Source of the DNA: Lachnospiraceae bacterium
Lineage (GTDB): Bacteria; Bacillota; Clostridia; Lachnospirales; Lachnospiraceae
Direction of reading: 5' to 3'
Length of the DNA: 64,000 bases
Assembly (NCBI GenBank): GCA_017520425.1
Contig: JAFXFO010000027.1
Location: forward strand, 120,762-184,761
The position numbers and the translations under genes are program-made. A model generated the notes under the pieces. That model ran no database searches. It saw nothing but the letters and a program-made list of their open reading frames with translations, and had not been told where the DNA came from. Shown here one piece after another: positions 53,677 through 62,465 of the stretch (within the stretch, counting starts at the first letter, position 1; the number at the start of each line of letters is the position of its first letter).

Positions 53677-53727
53677 AATGTCCGCGAGTGAAAAAACAAG
53701 CGACGGCGGAGCCGGCATTTGTTTTTT
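53677..53727 (+). repeat. 51-bp direct repeat, copy 2
   Basis: This is an exact copy of 53554-53604. A separate GTCTGC/GCAGAC hairpin (53626-53641) and a GTAAAC/GTTTAC pair (53619-53624, 53668-53673) lie between the two copies. Copy 2 ends 37 nt before the thrC start. Confidence 0.85.
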
Positions 53728-53763
53728 GAGCCCGTGGAGATATATACATACGGAGGAAATAAT

Positions 53764-55251
53764 ATGGAAGTTTTATATAATAGTACCAGAAGTGCAGGTG
53801 CGCCAGTAAAGGCATCTGTTGCCATTTTGAAGGGTTTATCGGATGATGGCGGTTTGTTTGTACCGGACCATATTCCTGCATTGGATAAGAGCCTTGAGCA
53901 GCTTTCCAAGATGACCTATCAGGAAGTGGCTTATGAGGTAATGAAGCTGTTTCTTACCGATTTCACGGAGGAAGAATTAAAGAACTGTATCAATAAGGCT
54001 TATGATGAAAAGTTTGATACAGATGTGATTGCTCCTTTGGTAGAGGCAAAGGGGGCGTATTATCTGGAGTTGTTCCACGGTGCAACCATCGCATTTAAGG
54101 ATATGGCACTTTCTATTTTGCCTCATCTGCTGATTACTTCTGCCAAGAAAAATCAGATTCAGAATGAAATCGTTATTCTGACTGCTACATCCGGAGATAC
54201 CGGAAAGGCTGCATTGGCAGGCTTTGCTGAGGTGGAAGGAACCAGAATTATTGTATTTTATCCTAAGAATGGTGTAAGTCCCATTCAGGAGAAGCAGATG
54301 GTAACCCAGAAGGGGGACAACACATTTGTAGTAGGTATTCATGGCAATTTTGACGATGCACAGACCGGTGTAAAGAAGATTTTCTCTGACAAGGAATTGG
54401 CAAAGGAAATGGCTGCGAAGGGATTTCAGTTCTCTTCGGCAAATTCCATTAATATTGGACGTCTGGTTCCTCAGATTGTTTATTATGTTTATTCATATGT
54501 ACAGCTTTTGGCTGAGGGCAAGATTGGCGACGGAGAGGCTATTAATGTGGTAGTACCTACCGGTAACTTCGGTAATATTCTGGCTGCATTTTATGCTAAG
54601 AACATGGGTCTGCCTATCGCTAAGCTGATTTGTGCGTCCAACGATAATAAGGTATTGTATGACTTCTTCAGTACCGGTACCTATGACCGTAACAGAGAAT
54701 TTATGCTGACTACTTCACCTTCCATGGATATTTTGATTTCCAGCAATCTGGAAAGATTGATTTATCGTATTGCGGGCAATGATGCTGAGAAGAATGCAGC
54801 TTTGATGGCAGCATTAAACGGAACCGGTAAGTACGAGATTACAGAAGATATGAAGAAGGAACTTCAAGACTTCTACGGAAACTATGCTTCCGAAGCTGAG
54901 ACGGCAGAAACCATTAAGGATTTGTATGAAGATTGCGGTTATGTGATTGATACCCATACTGCAGTAGCAGCAAGCGTGTACGATAAGTATGTGAAGGAAA
55001 CCGGTGATAAGACTAAGACAGTGATTGCATCCACGGCAAGCCCTTATAAGTTTACCAGAAGTGTAATGGAAGCGATTGACAGTAAGTATGCATCCATGGG
55101 AGATTTTGAACTGGTAGATGAACTTTGCAAACTGGCAAATGTTGCAGTACCCAATGCCATTGAGGAAATCAGAAGTGCACAGGTTCGTCATAACAATATT
55201 TGCGAAGTGGATGAGATGCAGCAGGTGGTAAGAAACTTCCTGAATATTTAG
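53764..55251 (+). CDS. thrC: Threonine synthase
   Basis: The start is ATG 53764 after CGGAGG. A frame from 53719 would begin inside the repeat. The 495 residues carry the PLP lysine in HGATIAFKDMALS, the phosphate loop TATSGDTGKAAL, PTGNFGNILA and the late ASTASPYKF. It converts O-phosphohomoserine to threonine. It is the longer (yeast/E. coli-like) form of the enzyme. The neighbouring genes are unrelated. Confidence 0.96.
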   Translation: MEVLYNSTRSAGAPVKASVAILKGLSDDGGLFVPDHIPALDKSLEQLSKMTYQEVAYEVMKLFLTDFTEEELKNCINKAYDEKFDTDVIAPLVEAKGAYYLELFHGATIAFKDMALSILPHLLITSAKKNQIQNEIVILTATSGDTGKAALAGFAEVEGTRIIVFYPKNGVSPIQEKQMVTQKGDNTFVVGIHGNFDDAQTGVKKIFSDKELAKEMAAKGFQFSSANSINIGRLVPQIVYYVYSYVQLLAEGKIGDGEAINVVVPTGNFGNILAAFYAKNMGLPIAKLICASNDNKVLYDFFSTGTYDRNREFMLTTSPSMDILISSNLERLIYRIAGNDAEKNAALMAALNGTGKYEITEDMKKELQDFYGNYASEAETAETIKDLYEDCGYVIDTHTAVAASVYDKYVKETGDKTKTVIASTASPYKFTRSVMEAIDSKYASMGDFELVDELCKLANVAVPNAIEEIRSAQVRHNNICEVDEMQQVVRNFLNI

Positions 55252-55273
55252 TGAATATATGAATGAGTTATTG

Positions 55274-55303
55274 GAGGCTGAATTCCGCATGGAGTTCGGC
55301 CTC
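55274..55303 (+). terminator. Hairpin after thrC
   Basis: A 12-bp stem with two wobbles (55274-55285 with 55292-55303) lies after the thrC stop and before the next ribosome binding site. Its T-tract is poor, so termination may be partial. Confidence 0.5.
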
Positions 55304-55324
55304 TCATATAAAGGAGCTTTCAAT

Positions 55325-55891
55325 ATGGATGAAAAGAATACAAAAGGAATTGAAGCTGAAGGATATATGTTTTTGAATGCAGCGGATGCGGTATTGGCGG
55401 AGAAAGAGCGAAAACAGATAGAATATCTTGAGAAAAAGCTGGATTATCAAAAGCCGGAGCAAATATTGATGGTTTTGCAAAAACTGATAGAAGAGCGTAC
55501 TTTTAAGACGCCTGTAGGAACGATGTATCTGAAGCGTTTGCAGGATTTTCTGAAGAACCAAAATAGTATTGAAAGGGAACGTATACCGGCGATACCTGTA
55601 GATTTTGTGTGCGACAAATCCGTTCCACAAACAAAAGTAGAGCTAAAAAGCGTACGTGCGGTAGCACAAAGAAGGGAAGAAATAAGGAAATCCAATCATA
55701 ATATATCCCTTATTTTAAATGTGATATTGATTATAGGAATGATTGTAATGTTCTGGATGGCCACTCAGAGTGAGACCATGAATATGATTAACTATAAAAC
55801 TGTGTTGGAAAACCGCTATGCGGAGTGGGAACAGGACTTGACAGAGAGAGAAGAGGAAATCCGCGAAAAAGAGCAGAATCTCATTCCATAA
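55325..55891 (+). CDS. Membrane protein with C-terminal coiled coil, unknown function
   Basis: The start is set at ATG 55325 (AAAGGAG 8 nt before). The 188 residues have a soluble charged helical N-terminal part with KSNHN ahead of one membrane helix (about 128-146, ISLILNVILIIGMIVMFWM). A Glu/Arg heptad-like tail (ENRYAEWEQDLTEREEEIREKEQ) ends the protein. There is no signal peptide and no known domain. It may be a small anchor or scaffold. I do not recognise the family. Confidence 0.65.
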   Translation: MDEKNTKGIEAEGYMFLNAADAVLAEKERKQIEYLEKKLDYQKPEQILMVLQKLIEERTFKTPVGTMYLKRLQDFLKNQNSIERERIPAIPVDFVCDKSVPQTKVELKSVRAVAQRREEIRKSNHNISLILNVILIIGMIVMFWMATQSETMNMINYKTVLENRYAEWEQDLTEREEEIREKEQNLIP

Positions 55892-55978
55892 TTCACAGTT
55901 TTTACATAATTAATTGGTATGATGTGCATAGTAACCATGCAGGGATGAGTTTTGTGACTGTAAGAGGTGTATAGAGCT

Positions 55979-56677
55979 ATGGAAAAGCTGAAGATATTAG
56001 TAGTAGATGATGAGAGCCGCATGCGTAAGCTGGTAAAGGACTTTTTGGTTAAGAATAATTATGAAGTGTTAGAAGCCAGCGACGGCGAAGAAGCAGAGGA
56101 TATTTTCTTTCGAGAAAAGGATATAGCGTTGGTGGTTCTGGACATAATGATGCCGAAGTTGGATGGCTGGCAGGTCTGCAGGGATATAAGGGCGTATTCC
56201 AAGGTGCCGATTATAATGCTTACAGCAAGATCCGATGAGAAGGATGAATTATTGGGCTTTAATCTTGGCGTGGATGAGTATATTTCCAAACCCTTCAGTC
56301 CCAAGATTCTGGTAGCACGTATTGAAGCTATCTTACGTAGGACCAATGCTCTTGCACAAGGCGGCTGTATGGAATGCGGTCGTATTAGAGTGGATAAATC
56401 AGCTCATCAGGTATGGGTGGATGAGGAGCCCGTAGCGTTAAGTTACAAGGAATTTGAACTGTTGGTGTACTTTATGGAGAACAAGGGGATTGCTCTTTCC
56501 AGAGAGAAAATACTTAACAGCGTGTGGAATTATGATTATTTTGGAGATGCCCGTACCATTGATACCCATGTGAAGAAGCTGCGCAGTAAACTTAAGGGCA
56601 AAAATAGCGAACAGCTTGGCGATGCCGGTGATGTGATTAAGACCATCTGGGGTTATGGTTACAAGATTGAGGAATAG
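55979..56677 (+). CDS. OmpR/PhoB-family response regulator
   Basis: The start is ATG 55979. The 232 residues have a receiver domain with acidic pocket VVDDE, phosphoacceptor Asp in VLDIMMP (D55), TAR and KPF lysine, then a winged-helix DNA-binding domain (ALSYKEFELLVYFMENKG, DARTIDTHVKKLRSKL, TIWGYGYK). The partner kinase is likely the one encoded at 57149. A terminator and repeat region separate the two genes. Confidence 0.95.
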   Translation: MEKLKILVVDDESRMRKLVKDFLVKNNYEVLEASDGEEAEDIFFREKDIALVVLDIMMPKLDGWQVCRDIRAYSKVPIIMLTARSDEKDELLGFNLGVDEYISKPFSPKILVARIEAILRRTNALAQGGCMECGRIRVDKSAHQVWVDEEPVALSYKEFELLVYFMENKGIALSREKILNSVWNYDYFGDARTIDTHVKKLRSKLKGKNSEQLGDAGDVIKTIWGYGYKIEE

Positions 56678-56690
56678 CTACGAGCAGAGC

Positions 56691-56750
56691 AAAAAGCGTA
56701 ATATAATGCGATGAAAGCTTGCTTTCATAAGCAATCATATTACGCTTTTT
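56691..56750 (+). terminator. Terminator after the response regulator
   Basis: A perfect 14-bp outer stem (56691-56704 with 56737-56750) starts with A5 and ends with T5. An inner ATGAAAG/CTTTCAT hairpin lies within it. Confidence 0.85.
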
Positions 56751-56755
56751 ATTGT

Positions 56756-56823
56756 GCGACAGCACCGAAGGCTTGCAGAATACGAAGTGTTCTGCAAGAT
56801 TTCGAGCTCTGCGAGTAGCGTAA
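56756..56823 (+). repeat. 68-bp direct repeat, copy 1
   Basis: This copy is identical to 56830-56897, with a period of 74 bp. It contains a 9-bp perfect hairpin, CTTGCAGAA/TTCTGCAAG (56772-56780 with 56790-56798), and ends GCTCTGCGAGTAGCGTAA. The first bases of that end nearly complement GCTACGAGCAGAGC just after the response regulator stop. Confidence 0.85.
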
Positions 56824-56829
56824 AGAATG

Positions 56830-56897
56830 GCGACAGCACCGAAGGCTTGCAGAATACGAAGTGTTCTGCAAGATTTCGAGCTCTGCGAGTAGCGTAA
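56830..56897 (+). repeat. 68-bp direct repeat, copy 2
   Basis: This is an exact second copy with the same hairpin. It is followed directly by the promoter region of the small peptide gene. No coding frame runs through the pair. Confidence 0.85.
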
Positions 56898-56920
56898 TGG
56901 CGTTTTTTCTATAAATGTGC

Positions 56921-56926
56921 TATAAT
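56921..56926 (+). promoter_or_regulatory. -10 element for the peptide-kinase-hflX unit
   Basis: TATAAT lies 32 bp before the peptide start. The -35 seventeen bp upstream (TGGCGT) is weak, so an activator, perhaps the response regulator itself, may be needed. Confidence 0.45.
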
Positions 56927-56957
56927 ATAAATAGTTATATTGGCAGGAGAGATAGTT

Positions 56958-57134
56958 ATGGATATTGATGCGATTATCAGAATGTTGGATGAAAAAACGG
57001 ATACCGGTATCAGCCGTATCAAGGTGATTGTAAATGAGGAGCAACAGCCCGGTGAGATAAAAGAGGCTTACCATCACGGAAGATGTGACGTAGGAAGCCC
57101 TTGGGCGGATGGAAGCGTAGGAAATTGTGACTAG
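56958..57134 (+). CDS. Small protein of unknown function between regulator and kinase
   Basis: The start is ATG 56958 after AGGAGA. The 58-residue product begins MDIDAIIRMLDEKTDTGISR and contains the segment YHHGRCDVGSPWA, with a second cysteine at the C-terminal end. It is soluble, with an amphipathic N-terminal helix. The two His, two Cys and nearby Asp residues could bind metal. It lies 14 nt before the histidine kinase start and must be cotranscribed. I do not recognise the family. The good ribosome binding site and tight spacing support a real gene. Confidence 0.65.
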   Translation: MDIDAIIRMLDEKTDTGISRIKVIVNEEQQPGEIKEAYHHGRCDVGSPWADGSVGNCD

Positions 57135-57148
57135 AGTGAGGAATGAGT

Positions 57149-58621
57149 ATGAAGATTTCCATTAGAGTACAGATTGCATTGGTGACGCTGACCTTGCTGA
57201 TTGGTACCTTGTTTTCCTGTTGGTTTCTGAACAATATGTTTCTGGAACGATATTATGAAAGTGAAAAGTACAAAAATGTGCAGACAGCATATGACAAATT
57301 GAATCAGGCAGGAATTGATGAGGCGTTGGATTCTGAAGAGTTTCAAGAGAGTATGCTGGAGTATGCCTACCGATATAGTATGAATATTCAAGTGGTGGAT
57401 GTAAATCAGCGACTTGTTTTTGCAGCGACCCTAAACAGAAAGGAATTGCAGGACAAGCTGATGCAGTATATTTTTCGGTTGCCCTTCTGGGAGCAGGGAG
57501 AAACTCCGGAGCCGGATAAGATATTTAAGATTAGGGATATTCGAAATAATACAGAATATATCGAGATGTACGGTCAGCTGGATAGTGACCAATGGTATAT
57601 TATTTCCACTGCCATGCAGGATGTGAGGGACAGTGTGAAATTGTCCAATCGTTTTCTGGCCTATATTGGTGTGTGGGCCATATTGCTGGGAGGTGTGGTA
57701 GTATGGCTGCTAACTACCAGAATTGTAAAACCCATTTGGAAGCTGGCGGATATATCAGAGCGAATGACCCATTTGGATTTTGAAGCCAAGTATGAGGGCA
57801 AGGGGGTAAAGGAGATTTCCATGCTGGGAGAGAATATCAACAAACTCTCAGAATCCCTGGAACGTAATATTTCTGACTTAAAAACAGCTAATAATGAGTT
57901 ACAGAAGGATATAGAAAGAAAAGAGCAGAATGAAGAAATGCGAAAGGAATTTTTGGCCAATGTTTCCCATGAGCTGAAAACTCCCATTGCATTAATACAG
58001 GGATATGCAGAAGGACTAAAGGAAAGCATACACGATGATACGGAAAGCCGGGATTATTACTGTGAGGTCATAATTGATGAAGCAGAGAAAATGAATACCA
58101 TGGTGAAAAAGCTTCTGACACTGAATCAACTGGAGTTTGGTAATGATGTGGTAAGTATGGAGCGTTTTGATATAGTGACGCTCATAAGGAACTATCTCCA
58201 ATCAGCCAATATTTTGATAAAGCAAAGTGACATACAGGTACGGATGCAGGAGGAAGAACCTATTTATGTCTGGGCCGATGAATTTAAGACAGAAGAAGTG
58301 TTTATGAATTACTTCACCAATGCGGTAAATCATTGTAGCGGTGAACGTATCATAGATATTCGTTTTGAAAAACAGGAGGAGCGTGTTCGTGTCACTGTGT
58401 TTAATACAGGGGAACAGATTCCACAGGAAAGTATTGAACATATCTGGGAGAAGTTTTATAAAGTGGACAAAGCACGAACCAGGGAATATGGAGGCAACGG
58501 AGTGGGGCTTTCTATTGTAAAGGCTATTATGGATTCCATGAATCAGCGTTACGGTGTAGAAAACTATTCTAACGGAGTATGCTTCTGGTTTGAATTGGAA
58601 GTAGTAAAGGATAATCAGTAA
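57149..58621 (+). CDS. Sensor histidine kinase
   Basis: The start is ATG 57149 (GAGG 7 nt before). The alternative 57143 leaves no spacing. The 490 residues have two membrane helices (about 8-28 and 165-190) flanking an extracytoplasmic sensor of about 135 residues. HAMP follows, then a HisKA domain with NVSHELKTP (H274) and an ATPase domain with the N-box NYFTNAVNHC and G-box GGNGVGLSIVK. It probably phosphorylates the response regulator upstream. The ligand is unknown. Confidence 0.94.
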   Translation: MKISIRVQIALVTLTLLIGTLFSCWFLNNMFLERYYESEKYKNVQTAYDKLNQAGIDEALDSEEFQESMLEYAYRYSMNIQVVDVNQRLVFAATLNRKELQDKLMQYIFRLPFWEQGETPEPDKIFKIRDIRNNTEYIEMYGQLDSDQWYIISTAMQDVRDSVKLSNRFLAYIGVWAILLGGVVVWLLTTRIVKPIWKLADISERMTHLDFEAKYEGKGVKEISMLGENINKLSESLERNISDLKTANNELQKDIERKEQNEEMRKEFLANVSHELKTPIALIQGYAEGLKESIHDDTESRDYYCEVIIDEAEKMNTMVKKLLTLNQLEFGNDVVSMERFDIVTLIRNYLQSANILIKQSDIQVRMQEEEPIYVWADEFKTEEVFMNYFTNAVNHCSGERIIDIRFEKQEERVRVTVFNTGEQIPQESIEHIWEKFYKVDKARTREYGGNGVGLSIVKAIMDSMNQRYGVENYSNGVCFWFELEVVKDNQ

Positions 58622-58652
58622 GGTGCGGCAGAATGCAGCAGGAAGGATGAAG

Positions 58653-59918
58653 ATGACAGAAGAAAGCAGAGAAAGAGCACTTTTGGTAGGAGTGGATATC
58701 GGAGAAGAAGTGGATTTTGAACGTTCCATGGAGGAACTGAAAAGTCTGGCTGAAGCCTGTAACATGCAGGTGGTGGGACTGGTTACCCAAAAGTTAGCTA
58801 TGATAAATAAGTCATTATATGTGGGAACCGGTAAGGTGGCAGAGATAAAGCAGTTTATCGGGGAATGCGGAGCAGATGTTGTAATCTTCGACAATGCCCT
58901 TTCTCCATCACAAATTCGCAATTTGCAGGAAGAACTGGATATGCCCATATTGGACAGAACTTCACTGATTTTAGATATTTTTGCCATCCGTGCACAAACC
59001 AGAGAGGCTAAGCTACAGGTGGAAACTGCAAGATTACAATATTTGCTTCCGAGACTGGTAGGTATGCACGAGGCTTTGAGCCGACAGGGTGGTGCCAGTG
59101 GCAGTATGAGTAACAAGGGTACCGGTGAAAAGAAGTTGGAGTTGGATCGACGTAAAATTGAACATCGCATCAGCGAACTTCGAAAGGAACTGGATGAGGT
59201 ACAGGTGGATCGGCAGATTCAACGAAAGAAACGTATGAACTCCAGAACACCGCAAGTGGCACTGGTGGGGTATACCAATGCCGGCAAATCAACGGTTATG
59301 AACCGAATGGTGGAAAAATACACCGGAAATGAAGAAAAGAAGGTTCTGGAAAAGGATATGTTGTTTGCCACCTTGGAGACAGCAGTCAGAACAATTGAAA
59401 CCGGAGATAATAAGCCTTTCTTTCTGGTGGATACGGTAGGGTTTATTCACAAATTACCTCATGGCTTGGTGAAAGCATTCCATTCTACCTTGGAAGAGGT
59501 AAAGTACGCAGATTTGCTGGTACAGGTGGTGGATTTTTCGGACCCGCAGTACCGCTTGCAGATGGATGTGACGGCGGAGACTCTGAAGGAGCTGGGAGCC
59601 GGCGAAATACCCATGGTAGTAGTATACAATAAAGCTGAAACCAAGATGGAAGACCTGCCACGTGTCAGAGGGACGCAGATTTATATGTCTGCAGTTAATG
59701 ATGTGGGTATAGCTGAGCTTGCTGAGCTTATCAAGAGTCAGATTTACGCCACTTATCAGGATGCGGAGTTTTTGATTCCTTATGATAAGGGGGCGGTGGT
59801 TTCGTATTTTATGGAAAATGCCACAGTGATTACGCAGGAATATCTTGAAAATGGTGTGCGTTTGGTAGTAAACTGTCATAAAGGAGATGCCGATAAATAC
59901 AGTGAGTATTTAGTGTAA
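58653..59918 (+). CDS. hflX: GTPase HflX
   Basis: The start is ATG 58653 with GGAAGG 6 nt before. The 421 residues show the HflX N-domain (VGTGKVAEIKQFI, FDNALSPSQIRNLQ), a helical linker (RLQYLLPRLVGM, GGASGSMSNKGTGEK-type glycine-rich loop) and a G domain with GYTNAGKST (about 206-214), DTVGFIHKLPH and NKAE. It binds the 50S ribosome and splits stalled ribosomes in stress. The gene lies directly after the kinase. Confidence 0.95.
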   Translation: MTEESRERALLVGVDIGEEVDFERSMEELKSLAEACNMQVVGLVTQKLAMINKSLYVGTGKVAEIKQFIGECGADVVIFDNALSPSQIRNLQEELDMPILDRTSLILDIFAIRAQTREAKLQVETARLQYLLPRLVGMHEALSRQGGASGSMSNKGTGEKKLELDRRKIEHRISELRKELDEVQVDRQIQRKKRMNSRTPQVALVGYTNAGKSTVMNRMVEKYTGNEEKKVLEKDMLFATLETAVRTIETGDNKPFFLVDTVGFIHKLPHGLVKAFHSTLEEVKYADLLVQVVDFSDPQYRLQMDVTAETLKELGAGEIPMVVVYNKAETKMEDLPRVRGTQIYMSAVNDVGIAELAELIKSQIYATYQDAEFLIPYDKGAVVSYFMENATVITQEYLENGVRLVVNCHKGDADKYSEYLV

Positions 59919-59951
59919 GCTTTGACGAAAGGCTGCAAGGAGGAGATAAAC

Positions 59952-60674
59952 ATGAAGAAAAGAATGAATAAGCTTGTTTGTCTGATGGTGCTGTTAATGA
60001 TAATTATGACCGGGTGTGGTGCACGGATACCGGATATGACGGATGCGGAGAGAGAAGCTATCAGTGAGTATGCCGTAGAGCTTTTGATGAAATATAATGC
60101 TAATGATACCAGCAGATTGGTTGATGTGGAGATGCTGGAGAAAGAACCGGAGCCCACCAAGAGACCGGCACCGGTAACCACAGAACCTCCTAAAGGGATG
60201 GATGAGACAGAGGATACTCCGGTGATTGATTTGAGCGGGGAAACACAAGCACCTCAGGGTGATATCCATGCAGTATTGGGATTGGAGGAGAGTATTTCGC
60301 TGGAGTATGTGGGTTGTCGCATGGAGCAGCAATGCACGGATCCCGGGTCAGCGGAACTGGTAATTGAGGCAGAAGAGGGCAAGACATTATTGGTATGTGA
60401 ATTGGCCTTAATCAATGATGGCGCAAAAAAACAAAGCGTGGATATGCTTCGTAACAATATTCAATATCAATTAGTGATTGACGGTAAGGTGGCTAATTGC
60501 ATGGTGACCATGCTGAGCAATGATTTGACGACCTATCTGGGGATACTGGAACCTGATGAATCCAGAAAAGTGGTGGTATTGACATTGGTGGAAAAGTCGA
60601 CTGTGGACCAAGCTGCAGAAGTATATTTGTACGTAAAGAGTGAGAACGGACAAGGAATGATACAAGTGAAATAA
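59952..60674 (+). CDS. Putative lipoprotein with DUF4352-like architecture
   Basis: The start is ATG 59952 after AAGGAGGAG. The 240 residues have a lipoprotein signal (lipobox MTGC, Cys about 22), an acidic/proline linker (PEPTKRPAPVTTEPP) and a beta-sandwich-like C-terminal domain (LVIEAEEGKTLLVCELALINDGAKKQSVD, ESRKVVVLTLVE) that resembles extracellular DUF4352-type immunoprotective domains. It would sit outside the membrane. It is last in the kinase-hflX operon and could take part in the signal sensed, but that is a guess. Confidence 0.75.
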   Translation: MKKRMNKLVCLMVLLMIIMTGCGARIPDMTDAEREAISEYAVELLMKYNANDTSRLVDVEMLEKEPEPTKRPAPVTTEPPKGMDETEDTPVIDLSGETQAPQGDIHAVLGLEESISLEYVGCRMEQQCTDPGSAELVIEAEEGKTLLVCELALINDGAKKQSVDMLRNNIQYQLVIDGKVANCMVTMLSNDLTTYLGILEPDESRKVVVLTLVEKSTVDQAAEVYLYVKSENGQGMIQVK

Positions 60675-60675
60675 T

Positions 60676-60711
60676 AAAAGGCTGGACCGATGCGATTCGG
60701 AACAGCCTTTT
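60676..60711. terminator. Bidirectional terminator between the lipoprotein and ABC genes
   Basis: AAAAGGCTG (60676-60684) and CAGCCTTTT (60703-60711) form the outer stem, with an inner CCGA/TCGG pair. A T-tract follows on each strand. Confidence 0.85.
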
Positions 60712-60723
60712 TTTTGTGATTTA

Positions 60724-62448
60724 TTATTCTTGTGCTAACTGCAGATTGTAATAAAAGCCTTTACGGGCAATTAATTCTTCATGAGTGCCCCGTTCAATAA
60801 TTTCTCCTTCGTGGATTACCAGAATCAAATCGGCATCTTTAATGGTGGACAAACGATGGGCAATAGCAACGATGGTACGCTTGCCGGCAATGTTTTTAAT
60901 GGCTTTTTGAATTTGACATTCTGTTTGTACATCTACGGAAGCGGTGGCTTCATCCAGTATAATAATAGGAGACTGGCGAAGGATAGCTCTGGCTATGGCA
61001 ACACGTTGCTTTTGACCGCCGGAGAGACGAAGTCCTCTTTCCCCCACCTGGGTTTCATATTGTTCCGGCATATGTAGGATATCTTCGTGAATATTGGCTG
61101 TTTTGGCCGCCTCTTCGATTTCCTGTCTGGTAGCATCCGGCTTGGCATAGCCGATGTTTTCGGCAATGGTTCCGTTGAAAAGGAAGGTGTCCTGCAATAC
61201 CGGCGAGATATTGTGACGCAGGCTTTCCAATGTGACGCTCCGTATATCCTTGCCGTCAACCAGGATACGTCCTTCTACCGGATCATAAAATCTGGAAATT
61301 AGTTGGGTGGCAGTGGTTTTGCCTACTCCGGTAGGTCCTACCAAGGCCACCATCATACCCGGTTTGCATTCGAAAGAGATATTCTTTAATACCGGTATTT
61401 CATTACTATAGTGGAAACTTACACTTTCAAAGGTGATGGAACCTTCTACTTGGCCCATATCCGATGCATCGGGCGCATTTTGGATGGCAGAGGGTGTTTC
61501 CAGAATTAAGGTGACTCTCTCTGCACCGGCCAAAGATTGCTGTAAGCTTTCCAATAAATTGGCAAGTCCTGAAACAGGAGCGTAAAATAAGGACAAGTAT
61601 AAAACAAATGCTACAATATCCGCTACGGAAAGCTGGTCCTTATATGCCAGGTAGCCACCGAAGAAAACTACCAGAATGGTACCGGCAGAGGATAAAAACT
61701 CAACACAGGGATGGAAGATGGCACTGGCACGTAATGCACGGAGCATGGCAGAAACCTGTTCAAAGTTTTTGGTATTCAATTTTTCGCTTTCATAAGCCTC
61801 TTGTCCAAAGGATTGGATTTCATGTAATCCGGACAAACTGTCCTGAAGCTGGGCGTTCAGTTCACCCATACATTTTTGCGATGCTCGAAAGAAGGGACGA
61901 ACGATTTTTGCAAAAATCACACCGGATAATAAAATCAGCGGTATGGGACAGCAGGTAATTAATGCCAGTTTCCAATTGATGGTCAGTAAAATGATGAGCA
62001 CTCCTAAAAAGGTAACCAGATTGGTGATAATATCCGGAATCATATGAGCGTACAATAGTTCAAAATCACGGGTATCATTGACCACGCGGCTCATCAAATC
62101 GCCGGTTTGCTTGTCGTGGAAAAAACCCAAATCTAAACTTTGTAGTTTGTTGTACAAACGGATACGTAAGTCACCTACCAAATGCCAGGCTGCTTTGTGT
62201 GCCAGGTAATTGCTTAAAAAACGAAACAGGATACGAAGCAGATACAATAAGAATAATGTAAAAGCAAATTTGATGATGGTATCAAGTGCTTTATCATCCA
62301 CTCCTTTTTCTACCACACCTGTCATGGCAGACAATACTTTAGGCGCGGTTAAATTTACCACGGTCAGGCCTAAGGTGGAAAGGATGGCCAGTACATAGAG
62401 CCCCTTATAGCGGGCTGCTTCCTTGGTAAGTTTCCATAGCATCTTCAT
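60724..62448 (-). CDS. ABC exporter, fused membrane and ATPase domains
   Basis: This 574-residue half-transporter has six membrane helices (about 15-310), then an ATPase domain with Walker A GPTGVGKTT, signature LSGGQKQR, Walker B IIILDEATASVD and the H-loop AHRLST. It forms a homodimer or pairs with another half-transporter. The substrate could be a lipid, drug or peptide. It is encoded 17 nt downstream of a HAD hydrolase. Confidence 0.92.
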   Translation of the reverse strand: MKMLWKLTKEAARYKGLYVLAILSTLGLTVVNLTAPKVLSAMTGVVEKGVDDKALDTIIKFAFTLFLLYLLRILFRFLSNYLAHKAAWHLVGDLRIRLYNKLQSLDLGFFHDKQTGDLMSRVVNDTRDFELLYAHMIPDIITNLVTFLGVLIILLTINWKLALITCCPIPLILLSGVIFAKIVRPFFRASQKCMGELNAQLQDSLSGLHEIQSFGQEAYESEKLNTKNFEQVSAMLRALRASAIFHPCVEFLSSAGTILVVFFGGYLAYKDQLSVADIVAFVLYLSLFYAPVSGLANLLESLQQSLAGAERVTLILETPSAIQNAPDASDMGQVEGSITFESVSFHYSNEIPVLKNISFECKPGMMVALVGPTGVGKTTATQLISRFYDPVEGRILVDGKDIRSVTLESLRHNISPVLQDTFLFNGTIAENIGYAKPDATRQEIEEAAKTANIHEDILHMPEQYETQVGERGLRLSGGQKQRVAIARAILRQSPIIILDEATASVDVQTECQIQKAIKNIAGKRTIVAIAHRLSTIKDADLILVIHEGEIIERGTHEELIARKGFYYNLQLAQE

Positions 62449-62465
62449 AATGATTTCCTCTTTTC

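Noticed and set aside
56756-56897. CRISPR array
   Set aside because: There are only two copies, nearly contiguous with a 6-bp gap and no spacer of useful size, and no cas genes are nearby. The same applies to the pair at 53554-53727.
58202-59170. 322-residue minus-strand ORF across the kinase and hflX genes
   Set aside because: It spans two real genes and their junction in antisense, with low-complexity Ser-rich sequence and no family resemblance.
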